6,062 nucleotides of DNA from RGIG8775 sp045121195. Lineage in GTDB: Bacteria; Bacillota; Clostridia; Oscillospirales; CAG-272. This document shows, piece by piece, positions 1-6,062 of the stretch. Where the stretch lies: assembly GCA_045121195.1 (NCBI GenBank), contig JBGVFO010000156.1, forward strand, positions 1-6,062. The letters are read 5' to 3'. The notes beneath the pieces are model-generated. The model searched no databases. It had not been told where the DNA came from and was given only the letters and a program-made list of their open reading frames with translations. Both the position numbers and the translations under genes were made by a program. Every line of letters starts with the position of its first letter. Position 1 is the stretch's first letter.

Positions 1-1334
1 TGGCGCGTGGCGCCGCGGCGATCGTAGCCGAGGACGGATTCTCGGGTACGGTGGAGCTTCCCGTCATACCCGTGGCGGATACCCGTCACGCGGCAGCGAT
101 GCTTTGCGACGCTTGGTACGGACACCCGTCACGCAAGCTGAAGCTGATTGCCGTAACGGGAACCAACGGAAAAACATCGGTAACCTATATGCTTCGGTGT
201 ATTTTCGAGGCAGCGATGCATCGGTGCGGCGTGATCGGTACGGTGCATAGCTATTCGGCGGGGCGGCGGCTGGATATCCGCGCGGAAAATCCCCTTGCCA
301 ATATGACGACGCCCGATCCGGAGGAGCTTTACCGCATTCTCTCCGTTATGGCGGCGGATGGCGTGGAATACGTCTTTATGGAGGCGACCTCCCACGCCTT
401 GGCGCTTCGGAAGCTGGATGCGCTCACCTTTGAGGCGGCGGTGTTTACCAATCTTACCGCGGAGCATCTTGATTTTCACGGAAATATGGAAAATTATTTT
501 TCTGCGAAGGCAAAGTTGTTTTCCGTGTGCAAAAAGGCGATAATAAATATCGATGCCGATTACGGACGGCGGCTGGCAGAGCTTTGCCAATGTCCCGTAC
601 TGACCTGCTCGGCAAAGGATAGCACCGCTGACTTTTTTGCGGAGCAGATCCGCGATCTTGGCGCTGACGGCACCGAGTATCGGTTGGTGTCGCGGAATAT
701 CCGCGCCATGCTTCATACGCCGATTCCCGGTCGGTTTACCGTGATGAATACGCTGGAGGCGGCGGCTTGCGCGGCTTCCCTTGGCGTCGCGCCGTCTGCA
801 ATTATGACGGCGCTGGGGTCACTGGGCGGCATTGATGGACGTATGGAACGGGTCAAGCTGGGCGCGCTTTGCGATTTCTCGGTTTTTATCGATTATGCCC
901 ACACCCCAGACGCCCTTTATAATTTGCTGATGACCGCGCGAGGCTTTCGGAGGCCTGAGCAACGCATCGTGCTTTTGTTCGGCTGTGGCGGTGATCGGGA
1001 TAAAGGAAAGCGCCCCGTTATGGGACGGATCGCGTCGGAGCTGGCGGATTTTTGCGTCGTGACGTCAGATAATAGCAGGAGCGAGGATCCAAAGCAGATC
1101 GTCAAAGAGATCTGCGAAGGAATGGGCGCCACGCCGCGCAAGATCCTGCTTGACCGCGCGGAGGCGATCGATTGGGTCATCCGCACGGCAAGGCGGGGAG
1201 ATATTATCCTGCTTGCGGGCAAGGGTCACGAGGCGTATGAGATCGATCGGGACGGTAAGCGTCCCTTCAATGAAAAAAGTCTTGCCATGGAAGCGGCGAT
1301 GCGCTATCACGGACAAGGAAAAGAGCCTATATAA
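1..1334 (+). CDS. murE: UDP-MurNAc-tripeptide synthetase MurE, 5' end cut off by window edge
   Basis: Cytoplasmic ATP-dependent Mur ligase that adds the third stem-peptide residue, probably meso-diaminopimelate, to UDP-MurNAc-L-Ala-D-Glu. The frame is open from nucleotide 3, giving 443 visible residues. The family is usually about 480-500, so some 55 N-terminal residues are missing. The reading before the GTG at 51 is still MurE-like (GAAAIVAED, nt 12-38), so that GTG is internal and not the start. Visible motifs are the ATP loop TGTNGKT (156-176), LDFHGN followed by the AKAKLF segment holding the lysine expected to be carbamylated (codon 507), the DNSR substrate motif (1068-1079) and GKGHE (1218-1232). 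Arg of the motif favours DAP over lysine, but the usual DNPR proline is serine here. The gene ends in TAA, 19 bp before murF. Identity is very secure; DAP specificity is inferred. Confidence 0.96.
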   Translation, partial: ARGAAAIVAEDGFSGTVELPVIPVADTRHAAAMLCDAWYGHPSRKLKLIAVTGTNGKTSVTYMLRCIFEAAMHRCGVIGTVHSYSAGRRLDIRAENPLANMTTPDPEELYRILSVMAADGVEYVFMEATSHALALRKLDALTFEAAVFTNLTAEHLDFHGNMENYFSAKAKLFSVCKKAIINIDADYGRRLAELCQCPVLTCSAKDSTADFFAEQIRDLGADGTEYRLVSRNIRAMLHTPIPGRFTVMNTLEAAACAASLGVAPSAIMTALGSLGGIDGRMERVKLGALCDFSVFIDYAHTPDALYNLLMTARGFRRPEQRIVLLFGCGGDRDKGKRPVMGRIASELADFCVVTSDNSRSEDPKQIVKEICEGMGATPRKILLDRAEAIDWVIRTARRGDIILLAGKGHEAYEIDRDGKRPFNEKSLAMEAAMRYHGQGKEPI

Positions 1335-1346
1335 GAGGAAGGAAAG
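1335..1346 (+). promoter_or_regulatory. Ribosome binding site of murF
   Basis: The purine-rich run GAGGAAGGAAAG begins directly after the murE stop and ends 7 nt before the ATG at 1354. It supports that ATG over the in-frame TTG at 1150, which lies deep inside murE and would add 68 unrelated residues. The exact core is ambiguous because two GGA-containing blocks are present. Confidence 0.7.
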
Positions 1347-1353
1347 ACAGAAG

Positions 1354-2835
1354 ATGAAGATCGGGATCGGCATAGAGCAAATACATGTGCGACAGCTTGC
1401 CGCTTATTGCGGTGGGCGGATCGTCGGCGATGAGCCGTACGTTGACAGCGAGGCAAAGTGGATCTGCACAGACTCTCGCGAGGCAACGAACGCCGAAACG
1501 CTATTTGCGGTCACGGTCGGAGAGCGCGTAGACGCGCACGCCTATATGAGAAAGGCGTACGATGGCGGCTGCCGCCTGTTTTTGTGCCAAAGAATTCCCG
1601 AGGATATGGCGGGATGCTCGTATTGTGCTATCGTTGTTTCCGATACGGTAGCGGCTTTGGGAAGCATCGCACAAAGGTATACCGAGGTGCTTGGAACGCC
1701 TGCCGTTGCCGTTACGGGAAGCGTGGGGAAAACGACTACCAAGGAAATGATCGCGGCGGCGCTCGGATGGCGCTTCTCGGTGCATAAGACCAAGGCGAAT
1801 CATAATAGCACCATCGGACTTCCTATGAGTATGATGGAGGCTGACGGCACGGAGGACGTCTCCGTAGTGGAAATGGGGATGAGCGGTCTTGGCGAGATCG
1901 ACTTTATGTCACGCATCGTAAGACCTAAGATCGCGTGCATTACCAATATAGGAAGCTCTCATCTGGAGCTTCTCGGCACAAGAGAGAATATCTGCCGCGC
2001 GAAGCTTGAGATCGTGAACGGAATGCCGCAGGATGGTATATTGTTTGTCAACGGTGACGAGCCGTTGCTCCGCGCCATGTGTCCTCGGGACATTTCGGCG
2101 AAATATATCTCCCTTGCGGACGAAACGGCGGATGTATACGTTTCCAACCTTCGCGGGGGCGCCGACGGCAGTGTGTTTGACATCACTCTGTTCGGCGAAA
2201 CACACAGGGACGTTCGCCTTTCCGTTATTGGCAAGCCCTTCGTTTGGGCGGCGGCATTTGCCATTGCCGTAGCGCAAAGCCTCGGTATGGATATGGAGAG
2301 AATCCGGAACGGGCTTCTCACCTTTGAAAACGCCGCTATGCGGCAGAGCATCGTCACGTGCGGCGGTGTCATTATGATCGAGGATTGCTACAACGCAAGT
2401 CCCGAGTCGGTTTGTGCCGCGATCGACGTGATGCGTACCCTTGCCGACGGAAAGGCAGGGCGTATGGTAGCGGTTCTCGGCAATATGCTGGAGCTTGGCG
2501 AGGATAGTGCGATGATGCACGGCTCTGTCGGTGAGTATTATGCAAAAAACGCAGGTGAAGTTCTCGTAACAGTTGGCGAGCTTGCGAAAAACATAGAAAA
2601 AGGTGCCGTGATGCGTGGACTTTCGGCATCCTCCGCCTTCCACTTCGATCGGTACGATACCGATGAGGCGGTACGGGATGTGGGAGAGTGTGTGCTTTCG
2701 GTTCTGCGCCCGGGAGATATTCTCTTGGTGAAGGCAAGCCGTGCCATCGGTGCCGAACGAATTCTTGCTTACGTAAAAGAAAAAATAGCATCCCAAGAAA
2801 CAGACGGAAAAAAGGGAAAGGAGAAAGACAGATGA
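1354..2835 (+). CDS. murF: UDP-MurNAc-tripeptide--D-Ala-D-Ala ligase MurF
   Basis: Cytoplasmic ATP-dependent Mur ligase that joins D-Ala-D-Ala to the UDP-MurNAc-tripeptide, completing the pentapeptide precursor. It has 493 residues from the ATG at 1354, somewhat longer than the common 450-460. In order: N-terminal substrate domain with DSR (40-42), ATP loop TGSVGKTTTKE (from residue 121), NHNSTIGLP, the MGMSGLGEI segment, TNIGSSHLELLG, RAKLEI with Lys217 as the expected carbamylated lysine, EDCYNASP (343-350), LGNMLELGE (around 375-383) and VKASR (459-463). Departures from common family wording are Asn377 where LGDM is usual and KASR where KGSR is usual. The tail is rich in Lys and Glu with no recognised domain, and part of it encodes the purine-rich mraY ribosome binding site. 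The TGA stop overlaps the mraY start. MurF identity is firm. Preference for D-Ala-D-Ala over D-Ala-D-Lac cannot be read from the sequence. Confidence 0.96.
   Translation: MKIGIGIEQIHVRQLAAYCGGRIVGDEPYVDSEAKWICTDSREATNAETLFAVTVGERVDAHAYMRKAYDGGCRLFLCQRIPEDMAGCSYCAIVVSDTVAALGSIAQRYTEVLGTPAVAVTGSVGKTTTKEMIAAALGWRFSVHKTKANHNSTIGLPMSMMEADGTEDVSVVEMGMSGLGEIDFMSRIVRPKIACITNIGSSHLELLGTRENICRAKLEIVNGMPQDGILFVNGDEPLLRAMCPRDISAKYISLADETADVYVSNLRGGADGSVFDITLFGETHRDVRLSVIGKPFVWAAAFAIAVAQSLGMDMERIRNGLLTFENAAMRQSIVTCGGVIMIEDCYNASPESVCAAIDVMRTLADGKAGRMVAVLGNMLELGEDSAMMHGSVGEYYAKNAGEVLVTVGELAKNIEKGAVMRGLSASSAFHFDRYDTDEAVRDVGECVLSVLRPGDILLVKASRAIGAERILAYVKEKIASQETDGKKGKEKDR
2817..2823 (+). promoter_or_regulatory. 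Ribosome binding site of mraY, inside the end of murF
   Basis: AAAGGAG sits 8 nt before the ATG at 2832 and lies within the last codons of murF. The spacing favours 2832 over the other in-frame ATG at 2841, which would be 17 nt away. Confidence 0.75.
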
Positions 2836-3812
2836 CCCCTATGTTGATAGAATTTATCGCGGTTCTGGTTGCTACCTTTTTAGGATCGGTGGTGATCGAA
2901 CGGTTTATGATCCCCGTGCTGAAAAGTAAAAAGGTGGGACAGAAGATCCTTGAGATCGGCCCCCGTTGGCATATGAGCAAGTCGGGAACCCCGACTATGG
3001 GCGGCATCTGCTTTATTTCGGCGATGATCGTTGTTTCGGCGGTTGCGCTGATCCTCAACCGGAAGGACGCTCTCCCCTTTGTTTTTGCTATGGGACTGGG
3101 ACTGCTTAATGCCTTGATCGGCCTTGTTGACGATTATACAAAGCTGATCAAAAAGCAGAACGAGGGGCTTCTTGCGTGGCAGAAATTTGCGCTCCAGCTT
3201 GTTGCGGCGGCGCTTTATCTTGTGGCCATGACCCTGTGGGGCGGAATGACTACCGTGTTGGCGCTTCCGTTTACCGATTTTTCCATTGATCTTGGGGTTG
3301 TTTACTACGTGGTTGCGCTGATCCTGATCACGGGAATGGTGAATAGCGTCAATCTGACCGACGGTATCGACGGACTTGCCAGCTCCGTGACCCTTGTGGT
3401 CGGCGGATTTTTAACGGCGTGCGCCTTCCGTCTTGAGATGCGTTCGCTTTCCCTCATCGGAGCGCTCCTGATTGGCGGTATGATCGGCTTTTTGGTGTAT
3501 AATTTTCATCCCGCTCGCGTGTTTATGGGCGATACGGGCTCCCTGTTTCTCGGCGGCATCCTTGTGGGGGCGGCGTTTGCACTGGGCGAGCCGCTGATCA
3601 TTCTTATCTGCGGCTTGATCTACGTGCTGGAAACGGCTTCGGTTATGCTGCAGGTCAGCGTATTCAAGCTTTCGGGACGCAAAAAAAGACTGTTCCGTAT
3701 GGCACCCATTCACCACCATTTTGAGCAGTGCGGCTGGAGTGAAAACAAGATCGTGGCGATCTTTTCTGCCGCAACCGTGATTCTTTGCGTGGTTGCTTGG
3801 TTTGGTATTTAA
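2832..3812 (+). CDS. mraY: Phospho-MurNAc-pentapeptide translocase MraY
   Basis: Integral membrane enzyme that transfers phospho-MurNAc-pentapeptide from UDP to undecaprenyl phosphate, forming lipid I on the inner face of the membrane. It has 326 residues, close to the roughly 320-325 of Gram-positive MraY. The first membrane segment spans about residues 4-27, and the rest alternates hydrophobic segments and short loops as expected for ten helices. Active-site motifs are all present: GTPTMGG, the Asp100-Asp101 pair in DDYTK, NLTDGIDGL with Asn174, Asp177 and Asp180, FMGDTGS with Asp234, and the PIHHHFE histidine cluster (294-296). The start shares ATGA with the murF stop, a 4-nt overlap typical of translational coupling. 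An upstream in-frame extension to 2688 lies inside murF and is not credible. The gene ends in TAA, with the ftsW ribosome binding site starting on the stop codon. Confidence 0.97.
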   Translation: MTPMLIEFIAVLVATFLGSVVIERFMIPVLKSKKVGQKILEIGPRWHMSKSGTPTMGGICFISAMIVVSAVALILNRKDALPFVFAMGLGLLNALIGLVDDYTKLIKKQNEGLLAWQKFALQLVAAALYLVAMTLWGGMTTVLALPFTDFSIDLGVVYYVVALILITGMVNSVNLTDGIDGLASSVTLVVGGFLTACAFRLEMRSLSLIGALLIGGMIGFLVYNFHPARVFMGDTGSLFLGGILVGAAFALGEPLIILICGLIYVLETASVMLQVSVFKLSGRKKRLFRMAPIHHHFEQCGWSENKIVAIFSAATVILCVVAWFGI

Positions 3813-3817
3813 GGAGG
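3812..3817 (+). promoter_or_regulatory. Consensus ribosome binding site deciding the TTG start of ftsW/spoVE
   Basis: A full AGGAGG begins on the last base of the mraY TAA and ends 7 nt before the TTG at 3825. It is the main argument for a TTG start. The next in-frame ATG encodes residue 57 and would remove much of the first membrane helix. Confidence 0.85.
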
Positions 3818-3824
3818 AGCGAAT

Positions 3825-5042
3825 TTGAATCTGGGTCGGATATTCCACAGAAAAGGAAAATCTGACGTTGAAATTCCCGATGTAAAAAATCGCAATATTT
3901 TTCATAATCTTGAGGAGGCGGATGCTCGCGGAAGGATTGATCTCCGCTTTCTCATATACAATGTAATCGCGCTGATATTTGGAGCGCTGATGAATTACAG
4001 CGCAAGCTCAGTCTATGCGCAGCAACTATACGGAGATAGCACTTATTTCCTGGTGCGTTACGTGCTGTTTGCCCTTGTGAGCATCACGGCTACCTTTTTC
4101 TTCGTGAAACGGGCAACGGCGTCCTTCTGGCGGCTTTTTGCCAAAGCCGTGTATGGGGTGGCGATTGCGATGCTCCTTCTGGTGCTTGTGATCGGTACGG
4201 TGGGAGGCGGCGCACAGCGGTGGCTCAAGCTGGGCCCCATTACCGTTCAGCCCTCTGAGGTTGCCAAGCTTGCCGTCGTCATGATGCTGGCGCGCTATCT
4301 CTCGGAGCACGAGGAGCAGGTGACGTCGGTCAAGCGGAAGGGTGAAAGCTTTTTTCACGGCGTTTTGATGCCGGGCGTTATTGTGGGCGTGATCTGCGCG
4401 CTTGTGGCGCTGGAAAAGCATATTTCGGGACTTATGATCATCGGAATGATCGGAATTGCCGTAATGTTTGTCGGCGGAACGCGCCTTCGGTATCTTGGGA
4501 TCATCGTGGCGGCGGTGGCACTCGCGGGCACGGGGTTGATCTTGGTTTCGGAGTACGCGCAGACCCGCGTACATACGTGGCTGAATATTGATACAGTGGA
4601 CCCCCTTGGGGAGGCGTGGCAGACCCTGCAGGGACTGTATGCCATTGGCTCGGGCGGCGTATTTGGCTTGGGACTGTTCAATAGCCGGCAGAAGTTTGGC
4701 TACGTTTCACAGCCGCAGAATGACTTCGTGTTTACCGTTATTTGCGAGGAGCTTGGCTTTGTCGGCGCCCTGGCGGTGCTTGTGCTTTTCGCTTGCATTA
4801 CGGTGCGAGGCGTCAAGATCGCCCTTCGTATCCCCGATCGATTCAGCGCTTTGGTAGTGCTGGGGCTTATCATAAAGCTTGCCATCCAAGTGATTCTCAA
4901 TATTGCCGTGGTGACCAATTCCATGCCGAACACGGGCATTTCCTTGCCGTTTTTCAGCTCGGGCGGTACCTCCCTGGCACTTCAGATCTTTGAGATGGGC
5001 ATTGTACTCAATCTATCCCGATACAGTCGGCTAAAAAAATAG
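3825..5042 (+). CDS. ftsW: SEDS peptidoglycan glycosyltransferase, FtsW/SpoVE type
   Basis: Polytopic membrane protein of the SEDS family (FtsW, RodA, SpoVE) that polymerises lipid II into glycan strands, normally with a partner class B PBP. It has 405 residues from a TTG start. A charged cytoplasmic N-terminal stretch of about 40 residues precedes the first helix (about 41-60), followed by further hydrophobic segments consistent with about ten. Family motifs are GAQRWLKLG (129-137), QPSEVAKL (142-149), the long outer loop with RVHTW and GLYAIGSGG, then NDFVF with Asp300, which matches the position of the essential Asp of FtsW/RodA, then EELGFVG and the C-terminal FFSSGGTSL (376-384). Two signatures differ from the common form: EKHISG replaces the usual EP(D/H)LG-like segment, and SSGG replaces SYGG. 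Location between mraY and murG supports a division (FtsW) or sporulation (SpoVE) role over RodA. FtsW and SpoVE cannot be separated from sequence alone. Confidence 0.93.
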   Translation: MNLGRIFHRKGKSDVEIPDVKNRNIFHNLEEADARGRIDLRFLIYNVIALIFGALMNYSASSVYAQQLYGDSTYFLVRYVLFALVSITATFFFVKRATASFWRLFAKAVYGVAIAMLLLVLVIGTVGGGAQRWLKLGPITVQPSEVAKLAVVMMLARYLSEHEEQVTSVKRKGESFFHGVLMPGVIVGVICALVALEKHISGLMIIGMIGIAVMFVGGTRLRYLGIIVAAVALAGTGLILVSEYAQTRVHTWLNIDTVDPLGEAWQTLQGLYAIGSGGVFGLGLFNSRQKFGYVSQPQNDFVFTVICEELGFVGALAVLVLFACITVRGVKIALRIPDRFSALVVLGLIIKLAIQVILNIAVVTNSMPNTGISLPFFSSGGTSLALQIFEMGIVLNLSRYSRLKK

Positions 5043-5055
5043 GAGTTACAGAAAC

Positions 5056-5060
5056 AGGAG
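5056..5060 (+). promoter_or_regulatory. Ribosome binding site of murG
   Basis: AGGAG ends 7 nt before the ATG at 5068. A second AGGAG at 5041-5045 overlaps the ftsW stop but has no start codon at a suitable distance, so the downstream copy is taken as the working site. Confidence 0.8.
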
Positions 5061-5067
5061 AGAGAAT

Positions 5068-6062
5068 ATGCGTGTACTTATGACTTGCGGTGGCACGGGC
5101 GGACACATTAACCCTGCCATTGCCATTGCCAATACGATAAAGGAAAGAATCCCCGAGGCGGAGATCCTTTTCGTGGGAACCAAGCGGGGAAAGGAGAGCG
5201 TTCTCGTCCCGAGAGCGGGCTATGAGCTTCGGTTTGTGGAATCTCAGGGGATCCGCCGATCCTTGTCGCCTGCCAATATCAAGGCGCTGTTCCGTGCGCT
5301 GATCTCGCCCCTTGAGGCAAAAAAGCTGATTCGGGAATTTACCCCCGACGTGGTGGTGGGAACGGGAGGCTACGCCTGCTGGCCCGTGCTCAAGGGGGCG
5401 TCTATGCTTGGAATTCCGTGCGTGGTTCACGAATCAAACGCTATCCCCGGTATGGCGGTAAAGCGCCTGCAAAAAAGTGTTGACAAAATTCTGCTGAATT
5501 TTGAAAAATCAAAGGAATATATGTCGAAAAAGGCGAATACGGTTCGCGTAGGAAACCCCATTTCCGAGGGCTTTGCCACGATGGAAAAGGGTGCCGCGAG
5601 AAGAAAGCACGGTATCCCCGAGGACGCGCTTTGCGTGCTTTCCTACGGCGGAAGCGGCGGCGCGGAGTTCATGAATGCCATCGCCCTTGAGGTGATGAAG
5701 GAATACGTGGCATCCCGTCGGGAGATCGTCTTTGTTCAGGCGACGGGCTCCCGTAACTACGCCGAGATCAAGGCACGCTTTGACGAGCTTGGTCTTGGAA
5801 ATTGCCCCAACATTCACCTGTTCGAGTACATTTACGATATGCCCGAATATATGGCGGCGGCAGACGTGGTGATCTGTCGCGCGGGCGCGATGACGGTTTC
5901 GGAGCTTTCCATTATGGGGAAGGCGTCGATCATGATCCCGTCCCCCAACGTGGTGGACAATCATCAATACAAAAATGCCAAGGTTCTTGCCGATGCCGAT
6001 GCTACCTGTCTTCTTGAGGAGGAGGGGCTTACGGCGGAGCGGCTTTGGCGCGCGTTGGAGGC
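5068..6062 (+). CDS. murG: Lipid II synthase MurG (UDP-GlcNAc transferase), 3' end cut off by window edge
   Basis: Membrane-associated GT-B glycosyltransferase that moves GlcNAc from UDP-GlcNAc to lipid I, giving lipid II on the cytoplasmic face. The frame is open from the ATG at 5068 to the window end: 331 codons plus two bases, no stop. The family is usually about 350-370 residues, so roughly 25-40 are missing. N-terminal acceptor domain: GGTGGH (8-13), GGYACWP (100-106), HESNAIPG (121-128). C-terminal UDP-GlcNAc domain: VGNP (161-164), GGSGGA (194-199), RAGAMTVSEL (271-280) with Glu279 at the nucleotide-binding glutamate position, and DNHQYKNA (297-304), matching the QQYWNA region of E. 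coli MurG. ACWP and GGSGGA differ from the E. coli wording (VSGP, GGSQGA) but fit the same sites. It follows ftsW by 25 bp. Identity is secure. Confidence 0.96.
   Translation, partial: MRVLMTCGGTGGHINPAIAIANTIKERIPEAEILFVGTKRGKESVLVPRAGYELRFVESQGIRRSLSPANIKALFRALISPLEAKKLIREFTPDVVVGTGGYACWPVLKGASMLGIPCVVHESNAIPGMAVKRLQKSVDKILLNFEKSKEYMSKKANTVRVGNPISEGFATMEKGAARRKHGIPEDALCVLSYGGSGGAEFMNAIALEVMKEYVASRREIVFVQATGSRNYAEIKARFDELGLGNCPNIHLFEYIYDMPEYMAAADVVICRAGAMTVSELSIMGKASIMIPSPNVVDNHQYKNAKVLADADATCLLEEEGLTAERLWRALE

Noticed and set aside
51..53. GTG as the start of murE
   Set aside because: The frame stays open to the window edge and the upstream codons encode conserved MurE N-terminal sequence, so the gene is truncated by the window and does not start here.
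1150..1353. Longer murF from an in-frame TTG within murE
   Set aside because: It would overlap murE by 185 bp, its residues do not resemble MurF, and a good ribosome binding site precedes the ATG at 1354.
1909..2796. 295-residue open frame on the minus strand opposite murF
   Set aside because: It is antisense to well-conserved murF codons, its product is rich in His, Arg and Cys without recognisable motifs, and it is best explained by codon bias of the real gene.
2688..2831. Longer mraY starting inside murF
   Set aside because: The added residues are a frame-shifted reading of murF and not hydrophobic. The ATG at 2832 has a well-spaced ribosome binding site and gives the normal MraY length.
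3411..4574. Minus-strand open frames opposite mraY and ftsW/spoVE (3411-3905 and 4026-4574)
   Set aside because: Products are low-complexity His/Lys/Arg-rich readings antisense to membrane protein codons, with no family resemblance.
5480..5520. TTGACA in murG as a possible internal promoter
   Set aside because: No TATAAT-like element lies about 17 bp downstream (the sequence there is GAAAAA), and it sits in conserved murG coding sequence.
5511..5523. AAAGGAATATATG as an internal start site within murG
   Set aside because: It is an in-frame murG Met (residue 152) between the two domains. The full-length frame upstream carries the essential N-terminal motifs.
1..6062. Search for an undescribed system in the window
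   Set aside because: All but about 56 bp between genes is accounted for by five well-known, conserved peptidoglycan genes. No unknown gene, array, repeat family or mobile element is visible.

Overview
The window is a stretch of a bacterial division and cell wall (dcw) cluster. Five genes lie head to tail on the + strand, in the order murE - murF - mraY - ftsW/spoVE - murG. The first runs off the left edge and the last off the right edge. Gaps between genes are 25 bp or less and one pair overlaps, so this looks like part of a single operon. I see no promoter, terminator, RNA gene, mobile element, repeat array or CRISPR in it. No stretch longer than about 25 bp lacks a gene.

Organism: the gene order, strong AGGAG-type ribosome binding sites, a TTG start and the sequence style of the proteins (326-residue MraY, SpoVE-like SEDS protein, Firmicute-like MurF and MurG motifs) point to a Gram-positive, Clostridia-like bacterium. 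Base composition is above 50% G+C by eye. MurE keeps the arginine of the meso-diaminopimelate-recognition motif, which suggests a DAP-type peptidoglycan. The taxonomic call is an inference, and nothing here fixes genus or family.

Layout: 1-1334 is murE without its 5' end. 1354-2835 is murF. 2832-3812 is mraY, overlapping the murF stop by an ATGA. 3825-5042 is a SEDS glycosyltransferase (FtsW/SpoVE type) with a TTG start. 5068-6062 is murG, lacking its last few tens of codons.

How they work together: MurE adds the third amino acid to UDP-MurNAc-dipeptide, and MurF adds D-Ala-D-Ala to complete the pentapeptide. MraY moves phospho-MurNAc-pentapeptide onto undecaprenyl phosphate (lipid I). MurG adds GlcNAc (lipid II). 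The SEDS protein polymerises lipid II into glycan strands, presumably with a class B PBP. The step before MurE, murD, is often encoded between mraY and ftsW/spoVE in Firmicutes but is not there: only 12 bp separate those two genes.

This is a well-known conserved system. I found no undescribed biological system here. The points worth a second look are modest: the missing murD, a Pro-to-Ser change in the MurE substrate motif, and variant signature residues in the SEDS protein, MurF and MurG.
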